Shown one piece after another: positions 45,637 through 55,476 of a stretch of DNA of 64,000 nt (position 1 is the stretch's first letter; each line of letters starts with the position of its first letter). The position numbers and the translations under genes were made by a program. The DNA comes from Dorea_D sp963559605 (GTDB lineage: Bacteria; Bacillota; Clostridia; Lachnospirales; Lachnospiraceae): positions 1 through 64,000 of the forward strand of contig CAUWLL010000010.1 in assembly GCA_963559605.1 (NCBI GenBank), written 5' to 3'. The notes below the pieces were generated by a model. It searched no databases and was not told where the DNA came from. It worked only from the letters and a program-made list of their open reading frames with translations.

Positions 45637-45652
45637 TTTTACAACCTCCTTG

Positions 45653-47275
45653 TTATCTTTTCCCAAAGATTAACTCAATGACTCTGTCTGTTGCTTTTCC
45701 ATCTAATTGTGCAAAATTCTTATGAATAAAATCATCTAATTTTTCACTGTCATATTCTTCATTTTCAAGCGCAGTCAATAACTCCTGCATGCTATACACG
45801 ATTTTACCCGGTACAATATCTTCATATGGCTCATAAAAACCTCTGCTTCCAACATAAGAGTTCAAATCAAAAGCATAAAACAGCATCGGTTTTTTCAACA
45901 GAGACATCTCGTATATAACCGATGAATAGTCGGTAACCAATACATCTGTAATGAACAAAATATCATTAACTTCCCGGTATCCGCTGGCATCAATAAACAC
46001 ATCTTCGTACTTCTTAGGAATCTGAACGACACTGTCTACGAAAGGATGCATCTTGATGATCATTACAGAATTGGTTCTGCGCAGCATCTCTCCCAACTTT
46101 TCGTAATTCAGCATATGAATCGGAAAATAAGCTGTTTTCGCTCCATTCCCTCGGAACGTCGGAGCATATAAGATCACTCTCTGTTCTCTCTTGATCTGAG
46201 GAAACTCCCGATACATTCGTTCTACAACTTCTTTTTTGTATTCTTCGTCAAAGAATATATCTGTCCTTGGAACTCCTACCGGGTAGAACCGATCAATAGG
46301 AAGCCCGAACGCTTCGGAATTATGGTATCCCGCATGCTGTGAGCTTACCGGAATATGCGTATAACACTTATGTGTATCTGACATAAATCCCGGCGCACCT
46401 TTTACCCATAATCTTTCAAATCCTATGGTTTTAAACGCCCCGCATGCATGCCAAAGCTGAATGATTTTTACATGCTCGTCATAACGATTTTGATACAGCT
46501 CTGGTAAAAAGTCATCTACGAAAATATAATCGGAAGTTGCCAAATAATAAGTAAACAGAAATTTATCTTTTACTGAACGATAAACCTCAATACTTGGTTT
46601 AAAAATACATCGTATGTTATATTCCTTGTCCATTCCAAGCTCGACCATACGATCATAGACAAATTTTTCATTCCCACCGATTTCTGCTCTGGAATCCGAG
46701 GTGAACAAAACATTTTTCCCGTTCTTCCTATGCATTTTATTAATAACGGTAAACAATAATTTAAATAAATCTTTTCTCGTCCTGCTCAATATGGACTTAA
46801 AAAATCGACTTGTCAGATTAATCAAAAAACCTAAATATGTTTTCCTTTTATCCGGCGCCTCAAACGATACCTTCAGGTAAAATCTGTTATCGTTCTCATT
46901 CAACTGAGAAAACACATAATAATAATCATCATCTGCCTTATCAATAACCAGATTCATAACGTCATCTTTGCTGTCGATCATATAGATCTTGTTATACAGT
47001 TCAGGAGATGCTGTCGCCGCTATATACTCCTCCCCCGAACAGACAACAATCTCCCATTTTCCAGTCGGAAGTGGAAATCCATCGTTGCAGCCAAGCATGA
47101 CCAGCCTGCACTGAAAAGATTTTTCATCTAAGTCAATCATTTCCAGTCGGACTTTCTGACCACTTTTCTTTTCTCGGACATATAATTGGTCAATCTTCAT
47201 CCCTTCATATGTACCTGCTATTTTCAATATGGATCTTTCAAACTCTACCCCGGTTAAAAGAATCGTACCTTTCAT
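45653..47275 (-). CDS. CDP-polyol phosphotransferase (TarL/TagF-like)
   Basis: The 540-residue membrane-associated enzyme adds ribitol- or glycerol-phosphate units. The N-terminal 170 residues are a beta-rich region of the TagF type, and the catalytic part has LWHACGAFKTIGF, VGVPRTDIFF, YAPTFRGNG, IKMHPFV and VTDYSSVIYEMSLLKKP. It is immediately upstream of tarI, so CDP-ribitol is the likely donor. Confidence 0.88.
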   Translation of the reverse strand: MKGTILLTGVEFERSILKIAGTYEGMKIDQLYVREKKSGQKVRLEMIDLDEKSFQCRLVMLGCNDGFPLPTGKWEIVVCSGEEYIAATASPELYNKIYMIDSKDDVMNLVIDKADDDYYYVFSQLNENDNRFYLKVSFEAPDKRKTYLGFLINLTSRFFKSILSRTRKDLFKLLFTVINKMHRKNGKNVLFTSDSRAEIGGNEKFVYDRMVELGMDKEYNIRCIFKPSIEVYRSVKDKFLFTYYLATSDYIFVDDFLPELYQNRYDEHVKIIQLWHACGAFKTIGFERLWVKGAPGFMSDTHKCYTHIPVSSQHAGYHNSEAFGLPIDRFYPVGVPRTDIFFDEEYKKEVVERMYREFPQIKREQRVILYAPTFRGNGAKTAYFPIHMLNYEKLGEMLRRTNSVMIIKMHPFVDSVVQIPKKYEDVFIDASGYREVNDILFITDVLVTDYSSVIYEMSLLKKPMLFYAFDLNSYVGSRGFYEPYEDIVPGKIVYSMQELLTALENEEYDSEKLDDFIHKNFAQLDGKATDRVIELIFGKR

Positions 47276-47278
47276 TGA

Positions 47279-49069
47279 TTAATGACATCCTCTCTGTTTA
47301 CATTTCTTCTTCGCTGTCGGATCTGTGGGATCCCATGTATGCCAGCTCTTTAATTTCTTCGCTTTCGGTTTTCCTAACGGTCCTGGCGAAGAGCTGTTAT
47401 AAATAACAACCTTCGTCTTCAATTTACAGTTGTCGTAAATCCATTTTGCATCTCCGGCAGTCAGACGAATACACCCATGAGACGCTGTTGTTCCCAACTT
47501 ATTATAGGCGCTGACACTCAAAGTCATATTATTTCTGTTTCTGCTGTAAAATACAGAATGGAATAAGATTCCTCCTACAACTCTTGTATCCCACTGCCCG
47601 TAGCTTGGTCCCATCAAAGTATGCCAGCGATATTTTGCCGGAGTCCGGAAAGTACCTGTAGGTGTTGCATAACCTGTAGAACACACAAAAGCCTTTACCG
47701 GAATAATATAACCTTTGTCTCCGTCCTTTGCATATACGGTTACTACATTTTTCTTTTTATTTACCTTGATCACATAAGAAGACTGCTTGCCGATAATCTT
47801 ACTTACATCTTTGACATGCTCACCTTTCTCATTGTAATAAAGTTTATAACCGTTTTTATAGCGCCATCCGGCCTTTGTTTTCTTCAATACTTTAGAAAAT
47901 GCGCCGTATACTTTCTTTCCATCCATGATGGAAAATGCGCGAACTTTATAGTAATAGTTCTTTTTGCTTAAGTTTTTATCTGTCCACTTTGTAGAAGAAC
48001 CTTTGGTTACTGTCTGAACTTGGTCAAATGTTCCTGCTTTTCCTTTTGTTGATCTGAAAATCTCATATCCGGATGCCCCTGATATTTTCTCCCATTTCAA
48101 GGTAACGGAAGAGGAACCGTATTTACTGTTATTACTGATCACTACTTTTCCCGGTTTTACAAACCCTGTTTTCGGTGCCGAGTAATCACTGTATCTGTCT
48201 TTCTTCCCTGACTTCCGACAAGCGCGGGCTTTATAGTAGTACTTTTTCCCACTGCTTCGTTTTTCATCTGTAAAACGCATGGATTTCCCGCTTTTAACGA
48301 CAGCGACTCTTTTATAAGTTCCGTTTTCAGAAGTACTCCGATATACCACATACTTCTGAGCTCCTTTTACTGTAGTCCAGGTTACCTTCAAAATTGCATC
48401 GGAAGAAGAAGCAGAAACACGTTTTATCTTCGGAGCGGCAAGTTTTACCGTCTGCTTTTTGACCGGAGACCAGGAACTGAAGTACGTTTTCCCCTCTGCT
48501 CTTTTATAAGCGCGCATCTTATAATAATATGTTTTATTAAACGTTAAATCCTTATTCGTGTATGAAGTAGTATTCCCACTATCAAGTTTTTTCAGACGCT
48601 TATAGCCCTTGTCTTTAGAACTGCTTCTGTATATCTCGTACCCAGACGCTCCCTCTACTTTCTTCCATTTTAAAATATTTTTATTATAATCGGAAGACGT
48701 AGTCAGCGCCGGAGCCTTCACCTCCACTTTAACCGGAGTAGTTTCCTCTTCCTTAGAAACATTGTTTTCCGGTGTAGTTGCTTCTGACGAACCTTCGCTG
48801 TCTTTCCCCGTATCTTTCTCGTCGTCTTTCTTGTCTGTCTTATTGTCCTCCTCTTTTCCGGATGTAGCAGATGAACCCTCGAGTTTTTCTCCTTCAGACA
48901 AACCGGATGTCTCGCCAGGTTCTTCTTCAGATACAGAAGACAGATTATCCGACACGTCCCCTTCCGATGTAACAGACATTCCGCCGGGTTCTTCCGCCAG
49001 AGACTGCACCGGAATATTGCTCCACACTAGCGCTGCACTTAAAGCAAGCAACAATACTTTCTTTTTCAT
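47279..49069 (-). CDS. Secreted L,D-transpeptidase with three FN3 domains
   Basis: The 596-residue protein has a signal peptide, an acidic Ser/Glu/Thr-rich linker, three FN3-like domains (about 120-405) and a YkuD domain from about 420 to 560 with the catalytic SHGCIRLT motif. It makes 3-3 peptide cross-links or attaches proteins to peptidoglycan. The ATG at 49069 is chosen because AAGGAG lies 6 bases upstream. The gene sits between two TagF-like genes with only 3 and 32 bases to its neighbours, so it is co-transcribed with the wall-polymer genes. The FN3 repeats resemble those in the window's hydrolases. Confidence 0.9.
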   Translation of the reverse strand: MKKKVLLLALSAALVWSNIPVQSLAEEPGGMSVTSEGDVSDNLSSVSEEEPGETSGLSEGEKLEGSSATSGKEEDNKTDKKDDEKDTGKDSEGSSEATTPENNVSKEEETTPVKVEVKAPALTTSSDYNKNILKWKKVEGASGYEIYRSSSKDKGYKRLKKLDSGNTTSYTNKDLTFNKTYYYKMRAYKRAEGKTYFSSWSPVKKQTVKLAAPKIKRVSASSSDAILKVTWTTVKGAQKYVVYRSTSENGTYKRVAVVKSGKSMRFTDEKRSSGKKYYYKARACRKSGKKDRYSDYSAPKTGFVKPGKVVISNNSKYGSSSVTLKWEKISGASGYEIFRSTKGKAGTFDQVQTVTKGSSTKWTDKNLSKKNYYYKVRAFSIMDGKKVYGAFSKVLKKTKAGWRYKNGYKLYYNEKGEHVKDVSKIIGKQSSYVIKVNKKKNVVTVYAKDGDKGYIIPVKAFVCSTGYATPTGTFRTPAKYRWHTLMGPSYGQWDTRVVGGILFHSVFYSRNRNNMTLSVSAYNKLGTTASHGCIRLTAGDAKWIYDNCKLKTKVVIYNSSSPGPLGKPKAKKLKSWHTWDPTDPTAKKKCKQRGCH

Positions 49070-49101
49070 AAAAATCTCCTTTATTCTCATTAAAATTCCT
49101 T

Positions 49102-50745
49102 TTATTGTTTCAATAATATTATATCAATTACCCGATCAGACGCATGACCGTCATAATTCTTAAAATTTTCTTCTACAAATTGATGCAGTTTTTCAACCTC
49201 AAAATCTTCTGTCTCCAGCGCCAGCATCAGCTCTTCAAAACTGTCGCAGACTTTTCCGGGTGCAGACTCCCGTACACTTCTGTGCACACCGCGGGACAGC
49301 TCATAAATCTCTCGGTCAGGTGTGTAAAACAGTACCGGCTTTCTCAGCAAAGAATACTCAAAGTAATTCGAGGAATAATCTGTAATCAATAGATCCGTTA
49401 CGTAATACAAGTCATTGATGTTCGGATAAAACGAGAAATCCTTCACACGCTTTTCAAATTCCCTTGGTATGGAAACTTTCTCTTTTATGAACGGGTGCAT
49501 CTTAATTAAAAATACGTAATCCTCGTCACAAAAACGGTAAAGGCGCTCCAGATCCAGCCATGATTCGTCATAATATGCAGTCTCCTGTCCGGTTCCCCGG
49601 AATGTCGGCGCAAATAAAATCAACTTTTTATTCTGTAATTCCGGGTATTCTTGAAAGAAATTTTCCCGAAACTCACAGATTTTATTTTCGTCCAGAAAAC
49701 CGTCCAATCTCGGCATCCCTACCGGTAAAAATGCTTCCTCTTCAATCCCGAATACTTCTGCATACACTTTTATAAGCTGCTCGGAACTCACCAGCACATA
49801 ATCATATTTCCTATGACAGGACTCTTGGGGAAACGGACTTCCGTCTTTCCCAAACCGACTGTATCCTACCGATTTGAAGCCTACTCCCGCATGCCATACT
49901 TGTATAAGCTTCGTCTTTTTATGCAAGTGTATAAAATTAAAAATCGGTGCATAATCATCGACAAAAATGTAATCCTGCCTCGCCAATCGAAAAATCAATT
50001 TTATCCAGCTTAACACCGATGACGGGCTGATATGAAACTCTGTCGCTTTTCGAAAAGAATATTGAAGATGAAATTTTTCATCCAGTTTTCTCTCATGCAG
50101 CCTTTCATCTATAGCCTTCAAGTTCCCCCAAAGGTGCTCCTTTGTCTCACTCATAAAAAGAACATGTCTTCCGTCTTTCGGCAGGATATGTGAGAGACAT
50201 CCGTATACTGTTTTCATCCCCTGTATGCTTATACAGGTAAATATTTTCTTGATTTTATCAGAAAAGCCGCTTGCCTCCTGCACGTACCGTCTGGCTTTCC
50301 AGTCGTCGTTACGTCTCATAAAGTACGACTGGATATAGAAGATAAATCTTTCCTCGTCCTCTAGGCCTGCACGAAAAGACATTGTATAAGCATACTGTTC
50401 TTTTCCGTAACGAAAGATTCGTGACAGCTCGTCAAACCTGTGTGCCACTTCACCGGAAACAGAGCATATTTCCTCTCCGTCTTCTGTTTCCGCAACTATT
50501 TGCCAGCATCCATTACCCAGAAATTCTCTCCCTTTCATCGCCGGGATGTTCCACAGAAACCAATATATTCCATTTTCCTTTTTATCGTATTCTATAAGAA
50601 AAGCCTCTCTTTTGATGTCAGGCTTCTGAACTGTCTCTAAGCGAAACTGTACCTTTTTGTTATAGTTACTTCTGACACCAATAGAAAGGTAAACTCTTTC
50701 CCATTGCATTTCTACAATTTCAAATTGAAATATTGATTTTCCCAT
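49102..50745 (-). CDS. CDP-polyol phosphotransferase (TagF-like)
   Basis: The 547-residue protein has an N-terminal beta-rich part, then VWHAGVGFKSVGY, VGMPRLDGFL, FAPTFRGTGQ, IKMHPFIKE and LITDYSSNYFEYSLLRKP, the full Glyphos_transf set. It is one of four clear members in this locus and lies directly downstream of the exporter ATPase gene, with a 27-base gap. Confidence 0.88.
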   Translation of the reverse strand: MGKSIFQFEIVEMQWERVYLSIGVRSNYNKKVQFRLETVQKPDIKREAFLIEYDKKENGIYWFLWNIPAMKGREFLGNGCWQIVAETEDGEEICSVSGEVAHRFDELSRIFRYGKEQYAYTMSFRAGLEDEERFIFYIQSYFMRRNDDWKARRYVQEASGFSDKIKKIFTCISIQGMKTVYGCLSHILPKDGRHVLFMSETKEHLWGNLKAIDERLHERKLDEKFHLQYSFRKATEFHISPSSVLSWIKLIFRLARQDYIFVDDYAPIFNFIHLHKKTKLIQVWHAGVGFKSVGYSRFGKDGSPFPQESCHRKYDYVLVSSEQLIKVYAEVFGIEEEAFLPVGMPRLDGFLDENKICEFRENFFQEYPELQNKKLILFAPTFRGTGQETAYYDESWLDLERLYRFCDEDYVFLIKMHPFIKEKVSIPREFEKRVKDFSFYPNINDLYYVTDLLITDYSSNYFEYSLLRKPVLFYTPDREIYELSRGVHRSVRESAPGKVCDSFEELMLALETEDFEVEKLHQFVEENFKNYDGHASDRVIDIILLKQ

Positions 50746-50772
50746 GTTTATGTTCCTCTGGCTACCCTGCGC

Positions 50773-51591
50773 TTACGCAAATAACCTGTCAAATATGCTT
50801 ACTTTTTTATTCTTTATAATACGTCCTTTAAATTTACTTTCTCTCTCTGCTCTTTTCTCGGCTTTTGTCAGGCTGCGATAATACTCTACATATTCTCCGT
50901 AATGATCGCATACTTCCTCAATATCACCGTACTCTTTCAGTTGTCCGCCTTCCAGCCATAGCGCGGTATCACAAAACTCTCGGACCTGATTTAAAGAGTG
51001 CGAAATAAATACAATGGTCTTTCCTTCTTCTTTCAGTTCGTCCATTTTTTCCAGACATTTATTGGCAAATGCCTTATCACCTACAGAAAGCGCCTCGTCA
51101 ATGATCATAATATCCGGGTCCAGACACAGGTTCACCGCAAATCCTAACCTGGACTTCATACCACTTGAATACTTCTTTACCGGCTGATACAGGAAATCAC
51201 CGATTTCTGCAAACTCCACAACCCCGTCAATGAGTTCATTGATCTTTTTCTTGGAAAGTCCTAAAAGAGCCCCTTTTAACTGGATATTTTCAAGCCCTGT
51301 TAATTGTGAATTAAGTCCGGTATTGATCGCAACGAGCGCCTGTTCTCCATTGACGATTATTTCACCTTCATCTGGTGAAGCAATCCCTGACAATACCAGT
51401 GCCATGGTTGATTTTCCGGAACCGTTCGTTCCGAGGATTCCCAGAACCTGCCCCTTCTTCACCTCAAAAGACACATCCTTTAACGCATAAAAATATTGTG
51501 TCTTTTGATCTTTTTGAACTTTCTTATCTTTTCTCTTTAATTTATATATTTTTGAAACATTTTTAAACTCAATCGCTGTTTCTCTTTCCAT
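50773..51591 (-). CDS. tagH: Teichoic-acid exporter ATPase TagH-like
   Basis: The 272-residue ABC ATPase has Walker A GTNGSGKST, signature YSSGMKSRLGF and Walker B IMIIDEALSVGD; it belongs to the polysaccharide-export (TagH/RfbB) group. It lacks the long C-terminal extension of B. subtilis TagH. With the permease upstream it exports undecaprenyl-linked polymer. Confidence 0.92.
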   Translation of the reverse strand: MERETAIEFKNVSKIYKLKRKDKKVQKDQKTQYFYALKDVSFEVKKGQVLGILGTNGSGKSTMALVLSGIASPDEGEIIVNGEQALVAINTGLNSQLTGLENIQLKGALLGLSKKKINELIDGVVEFAEIGDFLYQPVKKYSSGMKSRLGFAVNLCLDPDIMIIDEALSVGDKAFANKCLEKMDELKEEGKTIVFISHSLNQVREFCDTALWLEGGQLKEYGDIEEVCDHYGEYVEYYRSLTKAEKRAERESKFKGRIIKNKKVSIFDRLFA

Positions 51592-51621
51592 ATCGTCCCT
51601 CTTCTACCTGACCGGTATACC

Positions 51622-52428
51622 TTAAATCAAATCTATAAATCTGGTCTTAAACTTGTACATCATATAACTTCCAAAGATAAAGAGCGCCAAAGTAATTCCC
51701 CAGAACCACGCCATAGACCACGAATATGCCATAAAACCTCTGTGATAGAAAAAGCAGTCTCTATAACCCTGTACTATATAATAAATAGGATTACACATGA
51801 TGATCTTATACACCAACCCGTGCCCTACTCTATTAAGATCCCACAAAATAGGTGTCAAATACAACAAAAGTCTCATACAGGCAAGGATCAGCTTTCTGGT
51901 GTCTCTTGCAAGCATATTCAAAACAGAGGTCACTAAGGACAATGCCTCTGAAAATATAATTGCACAAAACAAATAGTAAATCAAGCCCAGCCAGTGTATA
52001 CTCGGATAATATCCCTGTGTGGCAAACACTATAACCACAATGATCATCAGACATATGTGATCAAACAGCTTCTCGACTACCACAGTCATAGGTAATATAC
52101 TCACCGGAAACTTCATCTTCGTAATAACTCCGACTTTCCTGTATATGGCATTACACCCGTCTGTAATGCACGGACTGATATAGAACCAGACTACCATGCC
52201 TCCAAGCATCCATATAATATACGGAATTTTGTCCGCACTTTCTCTTTGGAAAACGTAACCAAACACAAACCAATAAGTAAGCACCTGAATCAACGGATTC
52301 GCAAAATTCCAAAAGATTCCCAGCTTACTGTCTCTCATATCTGCAAGTAATTCATATTTTGCAATTGATTTTATTCTATAAAAATTTTTATAATTTTCGC
52401 TCAAAACATATTTTATACTTGTAAACAA
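51622..52428 (-). CDS. tagG: Teichoic-acid exporter permease TagG-like
   Basis: The ABC-2-type permease has six membrane helices and an amphipathic start (IKSIAKYELLADMRDSKLG) typical of TagG/RfbA. A TTG start at 52428, 5 bases after GGGAGGAAGA, gives 268 residues, the normal size; an ATG at 52488 lies within the promoter leader and is not supported. It is followed by tagH. The consensus promoter at 52478-52506 lies directly upstream. Confidence 0.9.
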   Translation of the reverse strand: MFTSIKYVLSENYKNFYRIKSIAKYELLADMRDSKLGIFWNFANPLIQVLTYWFVFGYVFQRESADKIPYIIWMLGGMVVWFYISPCITDGCNAIYRKVGVITKMKFPVSILPMTVVVEKLFDHICLMIIVVIVFATQGYYPSIHWLGLIYYLFCAIIFSEALSLVTSVLNMLARDTRKLILACMRLLLYLTPILWDLNRVGHGLVYKIIMCNPIYYIVQGYRDCFFYHRGFMAYSWSMAWFWGITLALFIFGSYMMYKFKTRFIDLI

Positions 52429-52477
52429 TCTTCTTCCTCCCAAGTTCTTCTCGTCTGCAAAAGTACACAGCCTATTA

Positions 52478-52506
52478 ATTATAATCAACTATGAAGCTTT
52501 TGTCAA
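52478..52506 (-). promoter_or_regulatory. Consensus sigma-A promoter before tagGH
   Basis: TTGACA (52501-52506) and TATAAT (52478-52483) on the minus strand are separated by exactly 17 bases, a perfect match to the consensus. Transcription would start about 40 bases before the TTG start of tagG and could continue through tarI/tarJ and beyond. Confidence 0.9.
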
Positions 52507-52524
52507 AAAATCCTTTTCTTCCTT

Positions 52525-53283
52525 TTACTTGATCAGCTTTCCCGTTACCTCTTTGTTCGCAAATCCAAAAATCTGTTCTGATTCTTTATATTGTATCATA
52601 GCTCGAAACATATACAAATCTTCCGGAGTTGTCACCTTAATATTTCCTCTTGGCCCTTGCACAAGAGAAACATTCCTGCCAAGCAGCTTCATCATACTAC
52701 AAGTATCCACCACCCCGTCATAGCCCGGATTCACGTCTCTCATCTTTTCGTGCGCTTGCAAAACGTCTCTAAGATAGAAGCACTGCGGCGCCTGCGCCGT
52801 ATAAAACTCTACACGCGGCGGTACGGAATCCACATTTTTCCCGTCAACACTGATGATCGGTGTCTCATATAACGGTGTACAAGTCACCGAACTGCCGTTT
52901 TCCTGAACACATTTTAAATTCTCATCAATAAGCTCACGACTGATACACGGGCGCACTCCGTCATGGATCAGCACAATCGCATCTTCATCATTTTGTTCTC
53001 CTGCCGCCCGTAAGGCATGATAGATAGAATCCTGCCCTGTGGCTCCTCCCGGCACGATCTTCTTCACCTTAGAAATCATATATCTGAGAATGTATTTCTG
53101 AAGTTTCTCTATATAATCTTCTTTGCATGCAATATAAATCTCATCAATATTCGGATGTTCTTCAAAAACATCCAATGTGTGAATAATAATGGGTTTTCCA
53201 TTCACCTCTATAAACTGTTTCGGAAGTCCCGAGCCCATTCTGGCGCCGCTTCCCCCTGCAAAAATGATTGCAAGATTCTTCAT
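52525..53283 (-). CDS. Second IspD/TarI-like cytidylyltransferase
   Basis: The 252-residue protein has FAGGSGARMG, GLPKQFIEVNGKPII, GQDSIYHAL and IHDGVRPCI. It is near a TagB-like gene and an SDR, so it probably activates a polyol-phosphate as a CDP-polyol, as TarI does. True IspD (isoprenoid synthesis) is less likely in this setting. It may serve a polyol different from ribitol; substrate unknown. Confidence 0.8.
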   Translation of the reverse strand: MKNLAIIFAGGSGARMGSGLPKQFIEVNGKPIIIHTLDVFEEHPNIDEIYIACKEDYIEKLQKYILRYMISKVKKIVPGGATGQDSIYHALRAAGEQNDEDAIVLIHDGVRPCISRELIDENLKCVQENGSSVTCTPLYETPIISVDGKNVDSVPPRVEFYTAQAPQCFYLRDVLQAHEKMRDVNPGYDGVVDTCSMMKLLGRNVSLVQGPRGNIKVTTPEDLYMFRAMIQYKESEQIFGFANKEVTGKLIK

Positions 53284-53295
53284 ATTTTCCTCCTG

Positions 53296-54333
53296 CTATA
53301 CATCTGACTCTAAATACTCTATTGTACGTTTGAATCCTTCTTTTACGGAATATTTAGGCTTCCAGCCGATCTTTCGAATTTTCTCACTGCTTAAAATCCC
53401 CAGTGTGTACGGCGCCGTTCCTTTCGTTCCACCCTCCGGAATATCAAACACAAGCTTTAATCCCCGTTCAGGATAAATACTCACCATAGTCTCTGCCAGC
53501 TCTTTAATCGATACTTTTCCAGCTTCATTTCCTATATTATAGACCATATCTTCAGAATCCAGCAGAATACGATATAACGCTGTCACGGCATCCGCGATAT
53601 AAGTATAGGTCCTTACCGCTGTCCCTTCGCTTTTCAGCACAATGTCTTCGTTTCGGATCACATTTTTCAGAAAATCCGCCTGAACTCTTCCGTCGTCTAC
53701 AGACATCCCCGGTCCGTAAGTGTGTGCAAGCCTTGCCAGTTTCGTATTCAATCCGTATTCTTCATGAAAACAGACACACATTGTCTCTGCCGCCTTTTTC
53801 CCTTCCGAATAACACGAGCGGGGGTTTAATGGATCTACAAAGCCATAAGTATCCTCATAAAAGAACTCTTGCCCCTCATGAGGCTGTCCATACACTTCTC
53901 TGGAAGATATAAACATATATCCTTCTGCATCTTTCTTTTTCGCAAGATTTAATGTATGAAAAGTTCCTAATGTATTTGCGGCAATTGTTTCTACCGGCTG
54001 ATTCTGCATAATAAGAGGACTCGCCGGACTTGCCGCATGGATCACATAATGAATGTCTCCCGCAATCTCGAATTCCTGTGTTACATCACCCTTTAAGACG
54101 GTCACGTCTTCCCGGTTTCTCACTTCTTCCGAAAGCTTTTTTTCGTTCCGAAGCATTGCAATTACTTGAATTCCATAATTCTTTTTATCATTTAACTGAT
54201 TTAACACCCGAAGCATATAAGAGCCGACCATGCCGCTTGCTCCGGTAATGAGAACGGTCTTCCCTTTCAGCTTTTCCCATGAAATATCTTCCCGGATAAT
54301 CATCTCTAAATCTTCTGCCAATATCCTGTTCAT
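53296..54333 (-). CDS. Extended SDR, UDP-glucuronate decarboxylase-like
   Basis: The 345-residue NAD-dependent enzyme has TGASGMVGSYML, the catalytic YSEGKKAAE and RLAHTYGPGM. It starts at the ATG at 54333 with GGAGG 5 bases upstream. The sequence resembles sugar-nucleotide decarboxylases and epimerases. Pairing with a cytidylyltransferase suggests action on a CDP-linked or precursor polyol/sugar, but this is inference from position. Gaps to both neighbours are 12-15 bases. Confidence 0.8.
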   Translation of the reverse strand: MNRILAEDLEMIIREDISWEKLKGKTVLITGASGMVGSYMLRVLNQLNDKKNYGIQVIAMLRNEKKLSEEVRNREDVTVLKGDVTQEFEIAGDIHYVIHAASPASPLIMQNQPVETIAANTLGTFHTLNLAKKKDAEGYMFISSREVYGQPHEGQEFFYEDTYGFVDPLNPRSCYSEGKKAAETMCVCFHEEYGLNTKLARLAHTYGPGMSVDDGRVQADFLKNVIRNEDIVLKSEGTAVRTYTYIADAVTALYRILLDSEDMVYNIGNEAGKVSIKELAETMVSIYPERGLKLVFDIPEGGTKGTAPYTLGILSSEKIRKIGWKPKYSVKEGFKRTIEYLESDV

Positions 54334-54348
54334 ATTCTCCTCCACATC

Positions 54349-55476
54349 CTACATTAAAAATCGAAATATAAAATCTACAATATCCTTTGTTGCGTGTTCT
54401 GTCGGTCTTACATACTTTTGTAAAAACTTTTTCAATGCATCCCTGTCATAATCGTCCGCTTCTATTGCTGACATAATCTCCACAGCTTCTTTCGATATAA
54501 CACCCGGAAGCTCCTTTTCGTAGTCTATGGCAAGACCTCTGCCACCTACATATAATTCCATATCAAAGTTGTAGAAATAGAGGGGAAGATCAAGAACAGC
54601 CGCCTCATATACAATGCAAGAATAGTCGCTGATTACATAATCCGATACAAATAACGCGTCAAAACTTGAAAATCCGTCCAGCGTCATAACATTTTCTGTT
54701 ACAACTGCTTTTGACAAAGGGTGTAATTTGACTACCAGATGGTATTTATCCCTATCAACAGATTCTACAAGTCGATCCAGCGCTTTCTGAAATTCTTTCT
54801 CTTCTTTCCGAAACGTCGGGCAATATAAAACTACCGGTTTTTCCCGAAGCGCAGGATATGCTCGGAATATTCTTCCCCGTATTTTCTCCCTGTACTCTGT
54901 ACTCTGTAACAAATCCAGTCTCGGAAGCGGCATTGTGACAATTTTACGAATATCGCAGTGAAATCCCCCTGCCAGATGATCTTTATATGCCTCTGAACTA
55001 GCAAATACATAATCATAATTCTGATGCATCCTCATGGCATAAGCGATTTCATGGCTGCTCCCTTCCGCTTTATCAAGAGCTGTGTACCCAAACTTCTTCA
55101 TCGTTCCCATTGAGTGCCACATTTGAATAATCGTCAGCTTTTTCTTATGTTTCAAGATACTGACCGCTATACAATAGGAATCAAGCACTGCTGCCTGCGC
55201 TGTTGCAAGGTGATACATCTGCTGAAAAATATGTAAAAAATATTTAAATTTGTTCAAAAACGAAGAATCCGCTCCTCCGTCCAGCGTTTTGCACAGCATC
55301 ACAACTTTTACAGAAGAATCCTTTTGTTGGATCTCACTTTGGATCATCTGAAACTCTACAGACGGGACATTGCTCTGTCTGCTCAACAGAACTACTTTCC
55401 TTTGCGTCGGCATCAGCTTTATCAAAGCGTATATCAAATTCAGAAAAAAAGTTCCTACTTTAATTATAATAATCAT
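54349..55476 (-). CDS. CDP-polyol phosphotransferase (TagB-like)
   Basis: The 375-residue protein is short, like TagB, with little N-terminal extension: MWHSMGTMKKFGY, PLPRLDLL, LYCPTFRKEEK, VKLHPLSK and DYSCIVYEAAVLDLP. The ATG at 55476 overlaps the upstream stop as ATGA and has GAAGAGAAAG nearby. TagB-type enzymes add the first polyol-phosphate to the linkage unit, which fits its place right after the initiating transferase. Confidence 0.85.
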   Translation of the reverse strand: MIIIIKVGTFFLNLIYALIKLMPTQRKVVLLSRQSNVPSVEFQMIQSEIQQKDSSVKVVMLCKTLDGGADSSFLNKFKYFLHIFQQMYHLATAQAAVLDSYCIAVSILKHKKKLTIIQMWHSMGTMKKFGYTALDKAEGSSHEIAYAMRMHQNYDYVFASSEAYKDHLAGGFHCDIRKIVTMPLPRLDLLQSTEYREKIRGRIFRAYPALREKPVVLYCPTFRKEEKEFQKALDRLVESVDRDKYHLVVKLHPLSKAVVTENVMTLDGFSSFDALFVSDYVISDYSCIVYEAAVLDLPLYFYNFDMELYVGGRGLAIDYEKELPGVISKEAVEIMSAIEADDYDRDALKKFLQKYVRPTEHATKDIVDFIFRFLM

